Part shown: piece by piece, positions 8,011 through 15,707 of the stretch
How positions within the stretch are numbered: position 1 is the first letter of the stretch
Layout of the letters: every line of letters starts with the position of its first letter
Origin: Streptomyces sp. SN-593
GTDB lineage: Bacteria > Actinomycetota > Actinomycetes > Streptomycetales > Streptomycetaceae
Assembly: GCF_016756395.1 (NCBI RefSeq)
Contig: NZ_AP018365.1
Location: 3,323,001-3,387,000, forward strand
Direction: 5' to 3'
DNA length: 64,000 bases
Position numbers and translations under genes: made by a program
Notes under the pieces: generated by a model
Told to the model about the DNA's origin: nothing
Seen by the model: the letters and a program-made list of their open reading frames with translations, nothing else
The model's database searches: none

Positions 8011-9207
8011 CTACGGCCGGAGCACTCCGGCCAGGCGGGCCAGGCCCTCGCCGATCTCGGCCGGGGTGTGGGTGGTGAACGACATCCGCAGCGCCGTCGG
8101 GTCCGGGTCGGCGGCGAAGAACGGCGCGCCCGGCACGTAGGCGACGTCGCGGGCGACGGCCGCCGGCAGCAGCGCGGTGGCGTCGTGGCCGGCGGGCAGC
8201 CGGACCCACACGAACATGCCGCCCTCGGGGCGGTTCCAGCCGGAGCCGGCCGGCAGCGCGCCGGGCAGCCCGGCCAGCAGGGCGTCGCGCCGCGCGCGGT
8301 AGGCCGCGCGCACCCGGTCCAGGTGCGCGTCCAGGTCGCTGTCGGCGAGGTAGCGGGCGACCGCGGCCTGGTCGACGGTCGAGGTGTGCAGGTCCGCGGC
8401 CTGCTTGGCGACCACGCAGGCCCGGCGGAACCCGGCCGGGGCACGCAGCCAGCCCAGCCGCAGCCCGGGCGCCATCACCTTGGAGAAGCTGCCGAGCAGC
8501 ACGGTGCGGTCGGCCGCGGCGTCGTGGGACGCGATGAACGGCTGGTGCGCGCCCTCGAACCGCAGCTCGCCGTAGGGGTCGTCCTCGGCGATCCACAGCC
8601 CGTGCCGCCCGGCGACCTCGGCGACCGCACGGCGGCGGTCGGCCGGGAGCGTACGGCCGGTGGGGTTCTGGAAGGTGGGCACGAGGTAGAGCAGCTTGGG
8701 GCGCTCGCGGCGCACCAGTTCCTCCAGCGCGTCGGGCAGCACCCCGTCGGCGTCGGTGGGCACCGGCACCACCCGGGCGCCGGCGAAGCCGAAGCACTGG
8801 AGCGCGGCGAGGTAGGTCGGGTTCTCCACCAGCACGGTGTCGCCGGGCTCCAGCAGGGCGGTGGCGATCAGGCTCAACCCCTGCTGCGACCCGCCGGTCA
8901 CCAGCACCTCGTCGGGGTCGGTCGGCAGGCCGCGCCGGGCCGCCCTCGCCGCTATCGCGCCGCGCAGGGCCGGGTCGCCCTCGCTGGTGGAGTACTGGAG
9001 CACCTGGCCCGGGCGCTCGGCGAGCACCCGGTCGTACGCCCGGCGCAGCCCCTCGGCGTCGAACAGCTCGGGCGCGGGCAGCCCGCCGGCGAACGAGATC
9101 ACCTCCGGGCGCGCGGTCAGCGCCAGGATCTCGCGTACCGGCGACGCGCCCACCGAGCGGGCGCGGCCTGCGAGTTCGGGGAGTGCTCCGCGGATGCCGG
9201 TCGTCAT
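8011..9207 (-). CDS. PLP-dependent aminotransferase, class I/II (2-aminoadipate/LysN-like)
   Basis: The 398-residue protein has the fold-type I aminotransferase layout without the GntR domain of MocR fusions. The N-terminal segment LTARPEVISFAGGLPAPELF, the LQYSTSEGDPALRGAIA segment and TGGSQQGLSLIATALLEPGD are typical of the 2-aminoadipate/valine-pyruvate aminotransferase group. The PLP lysine is in LLGSFSKVMAPGLRLGWL (about 225-245). It moves an amino group between an amino acid and a 2-oxo acid; the true substrate is not readable. The ATG at 9207 is the only plausible start, though no strong Shine-Dalgarno is visible. It lies 217 bp downstream of the ADP-ribosylglycohydrolase gene on the same strand. 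Confidence 0.88.
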   Translation of the reverse strand: MTTGIRGALPELAGRARSVGASPVREILALTARPEVISFAGGLPAPELFDAEGLRRAYDRVLAERPGQVLQYSTSEGDPALRGAIAARAARRGLPTDPDEVLVTGGSQQGLSLIATALLEPGDTVLVENPTYLAALQCFGFAGARVVPVPTDADGVLPDALEELVRRERPKLLYLVPTFQNPTGRTLPADRRRAVAEVAGRHGLWIAEDDPYGELRFEGAHQPFIASHDAAADRTVLLGSFSKVMAPGLRLGWLRAPAGFRRACVVAKQAADLHTSTVDQAAVARYLADSDLDAHLDRVRAAYRARRDALLAGLPGALPAGSGWNRPEGGMFVWVRLPAGHDATALLPAAVARDVAYVPGAPFFAADPDPTALRMSFTTHTPAEIGEGLARLAGVLRP

Positions 9208-9390
9208 GGCGAGCAGCCTACGAAGAATCGTTGTGGTGTCCAGCTACTTTCCACGATGCGGGCAGCGGTCCGGCCGCGGAGCCGGCCCACGGACGCCTCC
9301 GCCCGGTGCGAAGGCCGCGGGCGCGGGGCGGTGCGGGGGCACCGGGAGGGGCGCGCCCGGGCGTCGGGGGGCCGTGGGGCAGCAGTCCAG

Positions 9391-9443
9391 GGCCGTCAGG
9401 CCGCCGGGCAGCGGTCGGGGGCCGTCAGGCCGCCGGGTAGCGC
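9391..9443. repeat. 29-bp-period duplication of a gene end
   Basis: The segment ggccgtcaggccgccggg at 9420-9437 contains the stop codon of the minus-strand ADP-ribosylglycohydrolase gene. It is copied at 9391-9408, and flanking bases also partly match. A weaker third copy begins near 9370. The gene end has evidently been tandemly duplicated. Confidence 0.85.
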
Positions 9444-10528
9444 TCCAGCCACGCCGGGCTCGCGCCCGCGGGGCCGTGCAGCGCCGGGGACTGGGTCATC
9501 TCCATCGCGAAGTCGTCGGCGAGCTGGAGGATCGTGGCCCGTCCCTCCAGCTCCGCTATCCAGGCCGGCGGCAGTGCGGTCTCGCCGTGCTGGACGCCCA
9601 GCAGGTTGCCGCAGACGGACCCGGTGGAGTCGCTGTCGCCGGAGTGGTTGACCGCGAGCAGCAGGCCGTGCCGGACGTCCTCGGCGACCAGCGCGCAGTA
9701 CACGCCGATCGCCAGCGCCTCCTCGGCCGTCCAGCCCTCGCCGAGCGCCTCGACCCGCTGCGGGGACGGCATGCCCTGCCGCACCGCGCCCAGCGCCCCC
9801 TGGAGGGCGTCGGTGGTCTCCTGGTGGCCGGGGCGGGTGCCCAGCAGGGCGAGGGCGTGCTGGACCGAGCCGTCCAGCGCCTCGCCGCGGGCCAGGCCGT
9901 GCACGATGACCGCGAAGGCACCCGAGGCGAGCTGCCCGGTGGGGTGGCCGTGGGTCTGGGCGGCGCACTCGACCGCGAGCTGGAAGACGAGTTGCGGCTC
10001 CCAGCCGACGAGCAGGCCGAACGGCGCCGAGCGCATCACCGCGCCGCACCCCTTGGAGCCGGGGTTCTTCGGCTCCTCCAGGGTGCCCATCCGGTCGTCG
10101 GACAGGCCGCTGAGGCACGCGCCGCCGGGCGCACGGCGCGCGTACAGCCACTCCTCGCGGGCCAGCCAGCCGGTGTCCTTGCGGCGCTCGTCGGGGCCCC
10201 ACTCGTTCTGGGTCGCGGCCCAGCGCAGGTAGGCCCGGTGGATGTCGGTCGGCGGGTGCCAGGCGCCGGTGTCCCGGCGGACCTGGGCGCGGATCAGGCC
10301 CTCGACCGTGAAGAGGGACATCTGCGTGTCGTCGGTGATCGCGCCGCGCCGGCCGTACGCGGGGACGTAGTCGGTGACGCCGTCCGCGCCGTGGCCGCTG
10401 AGGATGGCGTCGAGCGACTCGAACTCCACGCCGGCGCCGAGGGCGTCGCCGATCGCACCGCCGAGCAGGCAGCCGCGCACCCGGCTGCGGAAGTCCTGTT
10501 GCTGCGCGCGTCCCCAGACAGCGGTCAA
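9425..10528 (-). CDS. ADP-ribosylglycohydrolase family protein (DraG-like)
   Basis: The 367-residue protein has the family's metal-binding motifs in order: RGCLLGGAIGDALGAGVEF near the N-terminus, RGAITDDTQMSLFTVEGLI (the TDDT ligands, about 60-75) and NHSGDSDSTGSVCGNLLG (the GDxD ligands, about 285-300). Such enzymes remove ADP-ribose from arginine or other acceptors using two Mg or Mn ions; the target here is unknown. The start is set at the TTG at 10528, preceded by AAGGAG with a 6-base gap. An in-frame extension to 10942 is repetitive and lacks homology features. No signal peptide. No ADP-ribosyltransferase gene is adjacent. Confidence 0.85.
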   Translation of the reverse strand: MTAVWGRAQQQDFRSRVRGCLLGGAIGDALGAGVEFESLDAILSGHGADGVTDYVPAYGRRGAITDDTQMSLFTVEGLIRAQVRRDTGAWHPPTDIHRAYLRWAATQNEWGPDERRKDTGWLAREEWLYARRAPGGACLSGLSDDRMGTLEEPKNPGSKGCGAVMRSAPFGLLVGWEPQLVFQLAVECAAQTHGHPTGQLASGAFAVIVHGLARGEALDGSVQHALALLGTRPGHQETTDALQGALGAVRQGMPSPQRVEALGEGWTAEEALAIGVYCALVAEDVRHGLLLAVNHSGDSDSTGSVCGNLLGVQHGETALPPAWIAELEGRATILQLADDFAMEMTQSPALHGPAGASPAWLERYPAA

Positions 10529-10945
10529 TGCGCTCTCCTTCGAACATCCCCCGATCCGACCCGTGCTGCGCCGCACGATATCCGACGAAACCGAGAGCGG
10601 AAGGGGGCCCGAGGGTAGGTGCGGGCTTGTCCGCGATGGGCCGCCTTTTCCGGCGTTTTCCGGGGTTCCTCCCGGTTCGCTCCGGGTCCGGTGGGGCGGC
10701 TGGGCCGGGTGGGGCGGTACCGGTGCGCCTGCCGTGCGGAGCCGGTGCGCACTCCATGAGGGGCCGGTGAGTAGCGGATGGGCCGCCGGTGCGGGGGCTG
10801 TGCGGGGCCGGCGGACTTCCGGGCCGGCGCGGGCCGACCGGGGCGCCGACAGGAGGGCCGACCGGGAGTGGGTCCACGGGCCGGCAGGCCTGGGGGCAGG
10901 CCGCCTGCCCGGCCAGGGCCCGCGGACCCGGCGGCCGACCAAGGC
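10529..10945. other. 417-bp intergenic region, no gene seen
   Basis: The gap separates two minus-strand genes. I see no supported ORF and no strong hairpin. It is GC-rich with irregular gggccgg-type repeats at 10790-10930. The promoter of the ADP-ribosylglycohydrolase gene should lie in its left part, near the AT-richer bases at 10565-10585. Confidence 0.5.
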
Positions 10946-12214
10946 TCAGCGGCCGGTGCTGAACACGCCGACCGCGTTGGCCACCGGCCGCTCCGCGACG
11001 CCGGAGGGGTTGTTGCGCACCGTGGCCGCGGCCTGGCCCGGCCCGCGGGTGACCAGGGTGGTCGAGCCGCCTCCGTCGAGGTTCACCGCGTCGTCGGCGC
11101 CCGCCCGCCGCATCACGTCGGCGACCTCCGCGACGGTCAGGCCCGGATCGGCGGCCGCGGTGCCGTCGAGCGCGAGCAGGTACAGCGTGCGGCCGCGGGC
11201 TCCGAAGCCGGCGGCGGTCCGCACCGCGGCCGTCGTCGCGTCCAGTCCGGGCAGCGGCGCGCCGTCGCGCAGCACCGTGAAGCCGCCCACCGCGAAGGCG
11301 TAGGGCACGCGCGACGCGGCCGGGACGAGGCGTTCGGAGACGTCCGCGCGGTCGCCGACGCGCAGCGCGCGCAGGGCGTCCGCGCCCGCCTCCCGCCCGA
11401 CCAGCACGGTGCTGCCCGGCGCGATCGCGCCCTGCCCGGGAGCGTCGGACACGGCGGTCACCCGGCCGCGGCGCACGGTCACCTCGTAGGTGTCGGTGGC
11501 GCACGCCGCGGCGCGGGAGGTGTCGGAGCCGCAGACGGCGCGCTCGCGGGAGACGGTGCCCCAGCCGGCCGTGTACGCGCCGATGCCGCCCTCGGGCAGC
11601 GCGTACTGGTTGAATCCGCCGAGCGGGTGGCTGCCCTGCCGGGTACGGAGGTCGCCGGCCAGGGTGAGCCGGTCCAGCCGGGCCCTGCGGTCCGCCCCGA
11701 CCCCGAGCACGTCGCGCGTGGTCCCGCCGGGCGGCATCGCCGGGCCGAACCGCTGCGCGTCGGGCACCGCGGCCTTCAGCGCCCGGCCGCCGGCGATCTC
11801 CGGGCCGTCGGAGGAGCCGGTGGGGGTGACCCCGGGGTGTTCGTCGGTGATGTTGAAGAAGTCGCCGTTGACCGCGGCCACCGCCTGTGCGGTGTCGGCG
11901 AGTCGGGACACCGGCGCGCGCTCGGCCACGGCGCCGGGCGTCAGCAGGTCCACCCGCACCCGCGGGTCGGACAGGTCGACGGTCAGCAGGTACCCGGTCA
12001 CGGCGCCCTTCCCGCCCGCCACCGTGAACTGACCGTATGTCACGCCATGCGCCACCTGCTCCACCTGGGAGTACGGCAGGCCCGCGCCGTCCCGCGCGGC
12101 CGCGCCCGACGCTCCCGCCAGGCTGCCGGCCAGCGCGCCGAACGCCGCGACGGCCGCGCCCCCGGCCCGAAGCCCGAACCGCGACCGCGCCCTCGTACGA
12201 CCGCCCACGCCCAC
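10946..12214 (-). CDS. secreted phosphodiester glycosidase family (NAGPA domain) protein
   Basis: The 422-residue protein begins with a basic stretch and a hydrophobic, Ala-rich segment ending SGAAARDG, a probable signal peptide with cleavage near residue 40. The mature part has the NAGPA-domain motifs AVAAVNGDFFN (about 110), a central variable region, and DDAVNLDGGGSTTLVTRGPG near the C-terminus. The family includes the human enzyme that uncovers mannose-6-phosphate, and bacterial proteins annotated as exopolysaccharide-related. A phosphodiester-linked sugar at the cell surface is a plausible but unproven substrate. Start is a GTG at 12214 after a GGGAGGGG box; a second GTG two codons later is also possible. 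It is divergent from the PHP gene. Confidence 0.85.
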   Translation of the reverse strand: MGVGGRTRARSRFGLRAGGAAVAAFGALAGSLAGASGAAARDGAGLPYSQVEQVAHGVTYGQFTVAGGKGAVTGYLLTVDLSDPRVRVDLLTPGAVAERAPVSRLADTAQAVAAVNGDFFNITDEHPGVTPTGSSDGPEIAGGRALKAAVPDAQRFGPAMPPGGTTRDVLGVGADRRARLDRLTLAGDLRTRQGSHPLGGFNQYALPEGGIGAYTAGWGTVSRERAVCGSDTSRAAACATDTYEVTVRRGRVTAVSDAPGQGAIAPGSTVLVGREAGADALRALRVGDRADVSERLVPAASRVPYAFAVGGFTVLRDGAPLPGLDATTAAVRTAAGFGARGRTLYLLALDGTAAADPGLTVAEVADVMRRAGADDAVNLDGGGSTTLVTRGPGQAAATVRNNPSGVAERPVANAVGVFSTGR

Positions 12215-12704
<490 letters not shown>

Positions 12705-14267
12705 ATGGACCGACGAGATGTGCTGAAGCTCTCCGCGAGCGCGGGTGCGGCCGGTGTCCTTACGCTGGCTCCCGTGGACTTCGCCGCCGCCTCGGACTCC
12801 GGCGCGGACCCCGGCTCCGGCCGGGGCGCCGCGGCCGGCTCCCCGCCCCCGGGGGACGCCGCACCCCTGACCCGTACCCTCACCGGCCACCTGCCCACCG
12901 GCGCGGCCGACTTCGTCCACCTGCCGCTGGAGGTGCCGGCCGGGGTGCGGCAGATCGCCGTGTCGTACACCTACGACCGTCCCGAGGTCCCGGCCGGCGT
13001 GCTCGGCAACGCCTGCGACATCGGCATCTTCGACCAGCGCGGCACCGATGTCGGCGGCCGGGGCTTCCGCGGCTGGTCGGGCGGGGCGCGCACCGGGTTC
13101 GTGATCAGCGCGGAGGAGGCGACGCCCGGCTACCTGCCCGGGCCCGTCGAGGCGGGCACCTGGCACGTGGTGCTCGGCCCGTACACGGTCGCCCCGCAGG
13201 GCCTGGACTACTCGGTGACCGTCACCCTCACCCCCGGCGACCGCGGCACCACGCCCGCGCCCGACTACCCGCCGGAGCAGGTGCCCGGCCGCGGCCGCGG
13301 CTGGTACCGCGGCGACTGCCACCTGCACACCGTGCACTCCGACGGGAAGCGCACCCTGGAGCAACTGGCCGCGCTGGCCCGGGCGGCGAGGCTCGACTTC
13401 ATCAACTCCAGCGACCACAACACCTCTTCGGCGCATCCTCTGCTCGGTCCGCTGGCCGGCGACGACCTGCTCGTCCTCACCGGCGAGGAGATCACCACCC
13501 GCAACGGCCACTACCTGGCCGTCGGGGTGGACGGCGGCGAGTGGATCGACTGGCGCTACCGGGCCCGGGACGACGCCTTCGACCGCTTCGCCCGGCAGAT
13601 CCGCCGGGCCGGCGGCATCGTGGTGGCGGCGCACCCGTACGGCACCAGCCTCGCCGCCCAGTGGAAGTTCGGCTACGACAACGTGGACGCCGTCGAGGTC
13701 TGGAACGGCCCCTGGACTCCCGACGACGAGGCGTCCCTGCTCACCTGGGACAACCTCCTCACCGGCGCGGCCCGGCGCGGCGACGGCCGGTGGGTGCCCG
13801 CGATGGGCAACTCCGACGCCCACCGCGACCCCGACGTCGTCGGCCTGCCGCAGACGGTGGTGCTCGCCGACGGCCTCGACCGCCGCTCCCTCCAGGCCGG
13901 CATCCGCGCGGGGCGATCCTGGATCGCCGAGAACGCCGGGGTCCGGCTCTCCCTGTCCGCCACCGGCCCGCAGGGCGAGCACGCGGACATCGGCGGGCGG
14001 TTGCCGGTCGCCCCGGACGCCGAGGTGACCGTCCGCCTGGAGGTGGGCGGGGTGCCCGCCGACTCGCTGCTGCGGCTGCTCACCGACGAGGGCCAGGTCC
14101 TCGGCCGGGCGCTGCCCGCCTCGGGGGTCGTGGAGTGGACCACGACCGCGTCGTACTCCTCCTACGTGCGCGCGGAGGTACGGCACCCCGCCCCGGCCGG
14201 CGACACCTCCGGGCTCCCCGGACCCGTCGCGGCGCTCACCAACCCGATCTGGCTCGGCCGCGGTTGA
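12705..14267 (+). CDS. exported PHP-domain metallohydrolase (CehA/McbA-like)
   Basis: The 520-residue protein starts MDRRDVLKLSASAGAAG, a twin-arginine signal (RRDVLKLS followed by a hydrophobic segment). Residues about 190-400 form a PHP metal-dependent phosphoesterase-type domain: GDCHLHTVHSDGKRTLEQL, then NSSDHNTSSAHPLLG, AAHPYGTSLAAQWKFG and AMGNSDAHRDPDVVG. The N-terminal 150 residues look like a beta-rich accessory domain. PHP enzymes hydrolyse phosphoesters or carbamates such as carbaryl in CehA; the substrate here is unknown. The ATG at 12705 is only 2 bases after GGAGG, so the in-frame GTG at 12696 is an alternative. The Tat motif favours a start near here. Confidence 0.85.
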   Translation: MDRRDVLKLSASAGAAGVLTLAPVDFAAASDSGADPGSGRGAAAGSPPPGDAAPLTRTLTGHLPTGAADFVHLPLEVPAGVRQIAVSYTYDRPEVPAGVLGNACDIGIFDQRGTDVGGRGFRGWSGGARTGFVISAEEATPGYLPGPVEAGTWHVVLGPYTVAPQGLDYSVTVTLTPGDRGTTPAPDYPPEQVPGRGRGWYRGDCHLHTVHSDGKRTLEQLAALARAARLDFINSSDHNTSSAHPLLGPLAGDDLLVLTGEEITTRNGHYLAVGVDGGEWIDWRYRARDDAFDRFARQIRRAGGIVVAAHPYGTSLAAQWKFGYDNVDAVEVWNGPWTPDDEASLLTWDNLLTGAARRGDGRWVPAMGNSDAHRDPDVVGLPQTVVLADGLDRRSLQAGIRAGRSWIAENAGVRLSLSATGPQGEHADIGGRLPVAPDAEVTVRLEVGGVPADSLLRLLTDEGQVLGRALPASGVVEWTTTASYSSYVRAEVRHPAPAGDTSGLPGPVAALTNPIWLGRG

Positions 14268-14322
14268 CGCGCGCCGCAGGGCCCGCGTACACGGCCCGGC
14301 CCGCGGGGCGGGTGCGCACGGC

Positions 14323-14370
14323 GCCCGCCCGGCACAGAGCCCGCCCGGAGTAGTGCCCGCCCGGCACAGC
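14323..14370. repeat. 16-bp repeat, three copies, 3' of the PHP gene
   Basis: Units beginning gcccgcccgg start at 14323, 14339 and 14355, exactly 16 bp apart. The first and third share 15 bases (gcccgcccggcacag). The array begins 56 bp after the PHP stop codon. Confidence 0.85.
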
Positions 14371-14459
14371 GCGTGCCCGCGGTAGCGCGCCGCGGAGCCC
14401 GCGCCACGCCACCCCGCAACGCCACCGCGTCACGCCACCTCGTCACGCCACCGCGCCCG

Positions 14460-15413
14460 CTACACCGCGACCCGGATGGGCAGCAGGATGCGCCACACGG
14501 CGTCCTCCACCCCGTGCACCGCGGCGATCCAGCCGACGTTCTCCTCGTCGGTGCCCAGCCGGACGGCCTGCGCCAACTCGTCCATCACCTCGGTGAGGTC
14601 GCCGTGCGACATCGCAGACTCCAGCCGGCCGCCCACCGCTCCGTCGTCGTGGTAGCGGTGGTAGGCGGGCGCGCCGCGCAGCACGCCCACCGGCCGCCAG
14701 TTCTGCGCGAGTTGCCACGTCGGCTCGCCGGAGACGTGCAACCCGTCCGCCTCCACCACCTCGACGCGGGTCCGGTCCACCGCGAGCGGCGTCCACGTGT
14801 CGGTGCCGGTGAGCACCATCGCCGGGTCGGAGCGCAGCGCGGCGTGCGCCACCGAACTGGTCGCGCCCGGCGAGGACAGCACGAGCGGCACCGCGGCCAT
14901 GCCGGCGTACAGGCAGCCGAGGAACGCGCCCGCGAGGTCCGGACCCTGCGGGTAGACCAGCATGACGCGGCTGCCCGGCTGGAGCGCGCGGCCCAGTCGG
15001 GCGGCGACGGCCCGGGCCCTGCGGTCCAGCTCGGCGAAGCTGCACCCGGCGGTCCCGGTGGCGGTCCTGGACGGGTCGTCACCGTAGGGCAGCGCGGGGA
15101 TCCCCTGCGGACGCCGCTCCGCCCGCTGCCGCAGCAGCGGACCGGGCAGGCGCCCCTCACCCGGGGTGGTGCGGAAGCCGCCGCCGCGCCCCCGCCGGGG
15201 CCGGCTGTGCCTCCCCCCGCCTCGGGTCACCGTGTCCGTCCCGGTGGGTGCGGGCGGTACGGGTCCCGCCCCCGGAAGCGTGGATGTCCCGTGCAGCGAC
15301 GGCCAGGAGAGCACCGCACCGAACACGGACGATCCCTCCCGGCGCAATCCCCCTGGAACCGAAGAACCCGCCGAATCGTTTTTGCCCGACACCCACATGT
15401 CCTCGTCACCCAT
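14460..15413 (-). CDS. truncated, motif-less fatty-acyl-AMP-ligase-like protein
   Basis: The 317-residue product resembles only the first part of fatty-acyl-AMP ligases. ALPYGDDPSRTATG, SFAELDRRARAVAARLG, PGSRVMLVYPQGPDLAGAFL and GCLYAGMAAVPLVL match the N-terminal lobe. The usual TSGSTxxPKGV loop is missing; the corresponding place reads LRGAPAYHRYHDDGAVGG. After it the sequence again follows the family (SHGDLTEVMDELAQA for the SHANLL helix, GWIAAVHGVEDAVWRILLP for the WLPxYHDMGL segment) and then stops. Ligase activity is therefore very unlikely. A structural or binding role, or decay, fits. The ATG at 15413 is a choice; 15398 is also possible. It is divergent from the AfsR-type gene across 294 bp. 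Confidence 0.7.
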   Translation of the reverse strand: MGDEDMWVSGKNDSAGSSVPGGLRREGSSVFGAVLSWPSLHGTSTLPGAGPVPPAPTGTDTVTRGGGRHSRPRRGRGGGFRTTPGEGRLPGPLLRQRAERRPQGIPALPYGDDPSRTATGTAGCSFAELDRRARAVAARLGRALQPGSRVMLVYPQGPDLAGAFLGCLYAGMAAVPLVLSSPGATSSVAHAALRSDPAMVLTGTDTWTPLAVDRTRVEVVEADGLHVSGEPTWQLAQNWRPVGVLRGAPAYHRYHDDGAVGGRLESAMSHGDLTEVMDELAQAVRLGTDEENVGWIAAVHGVEDAVWRILLPIRVAV

Positions 15414-15707
15414 CCGTTCGCAGGACACACACAGGTGTGAACCCGTCCCACACAGCACAACCTCCGCGCACGCACAGACAGAACCTCGAATTCGGCCCAA
15501 CATTCGGCACGAGGCCGGATCGGCACCATGCACGGGGTGACCTCGGCCGCCCGACACGGCAAACTGGCACGGACGGGGCCGAAATCTCGGCTCCGCATGT
15601 CATGCAGAGAACTGTTCCGTCCAGCGATGAACGATAGATATACGCGCGGAGCGCCGGGCCCGGGGACGCGCCCGGCCTGCGCGCATGGGCGATCCAGGGG
15701 GCAGACG

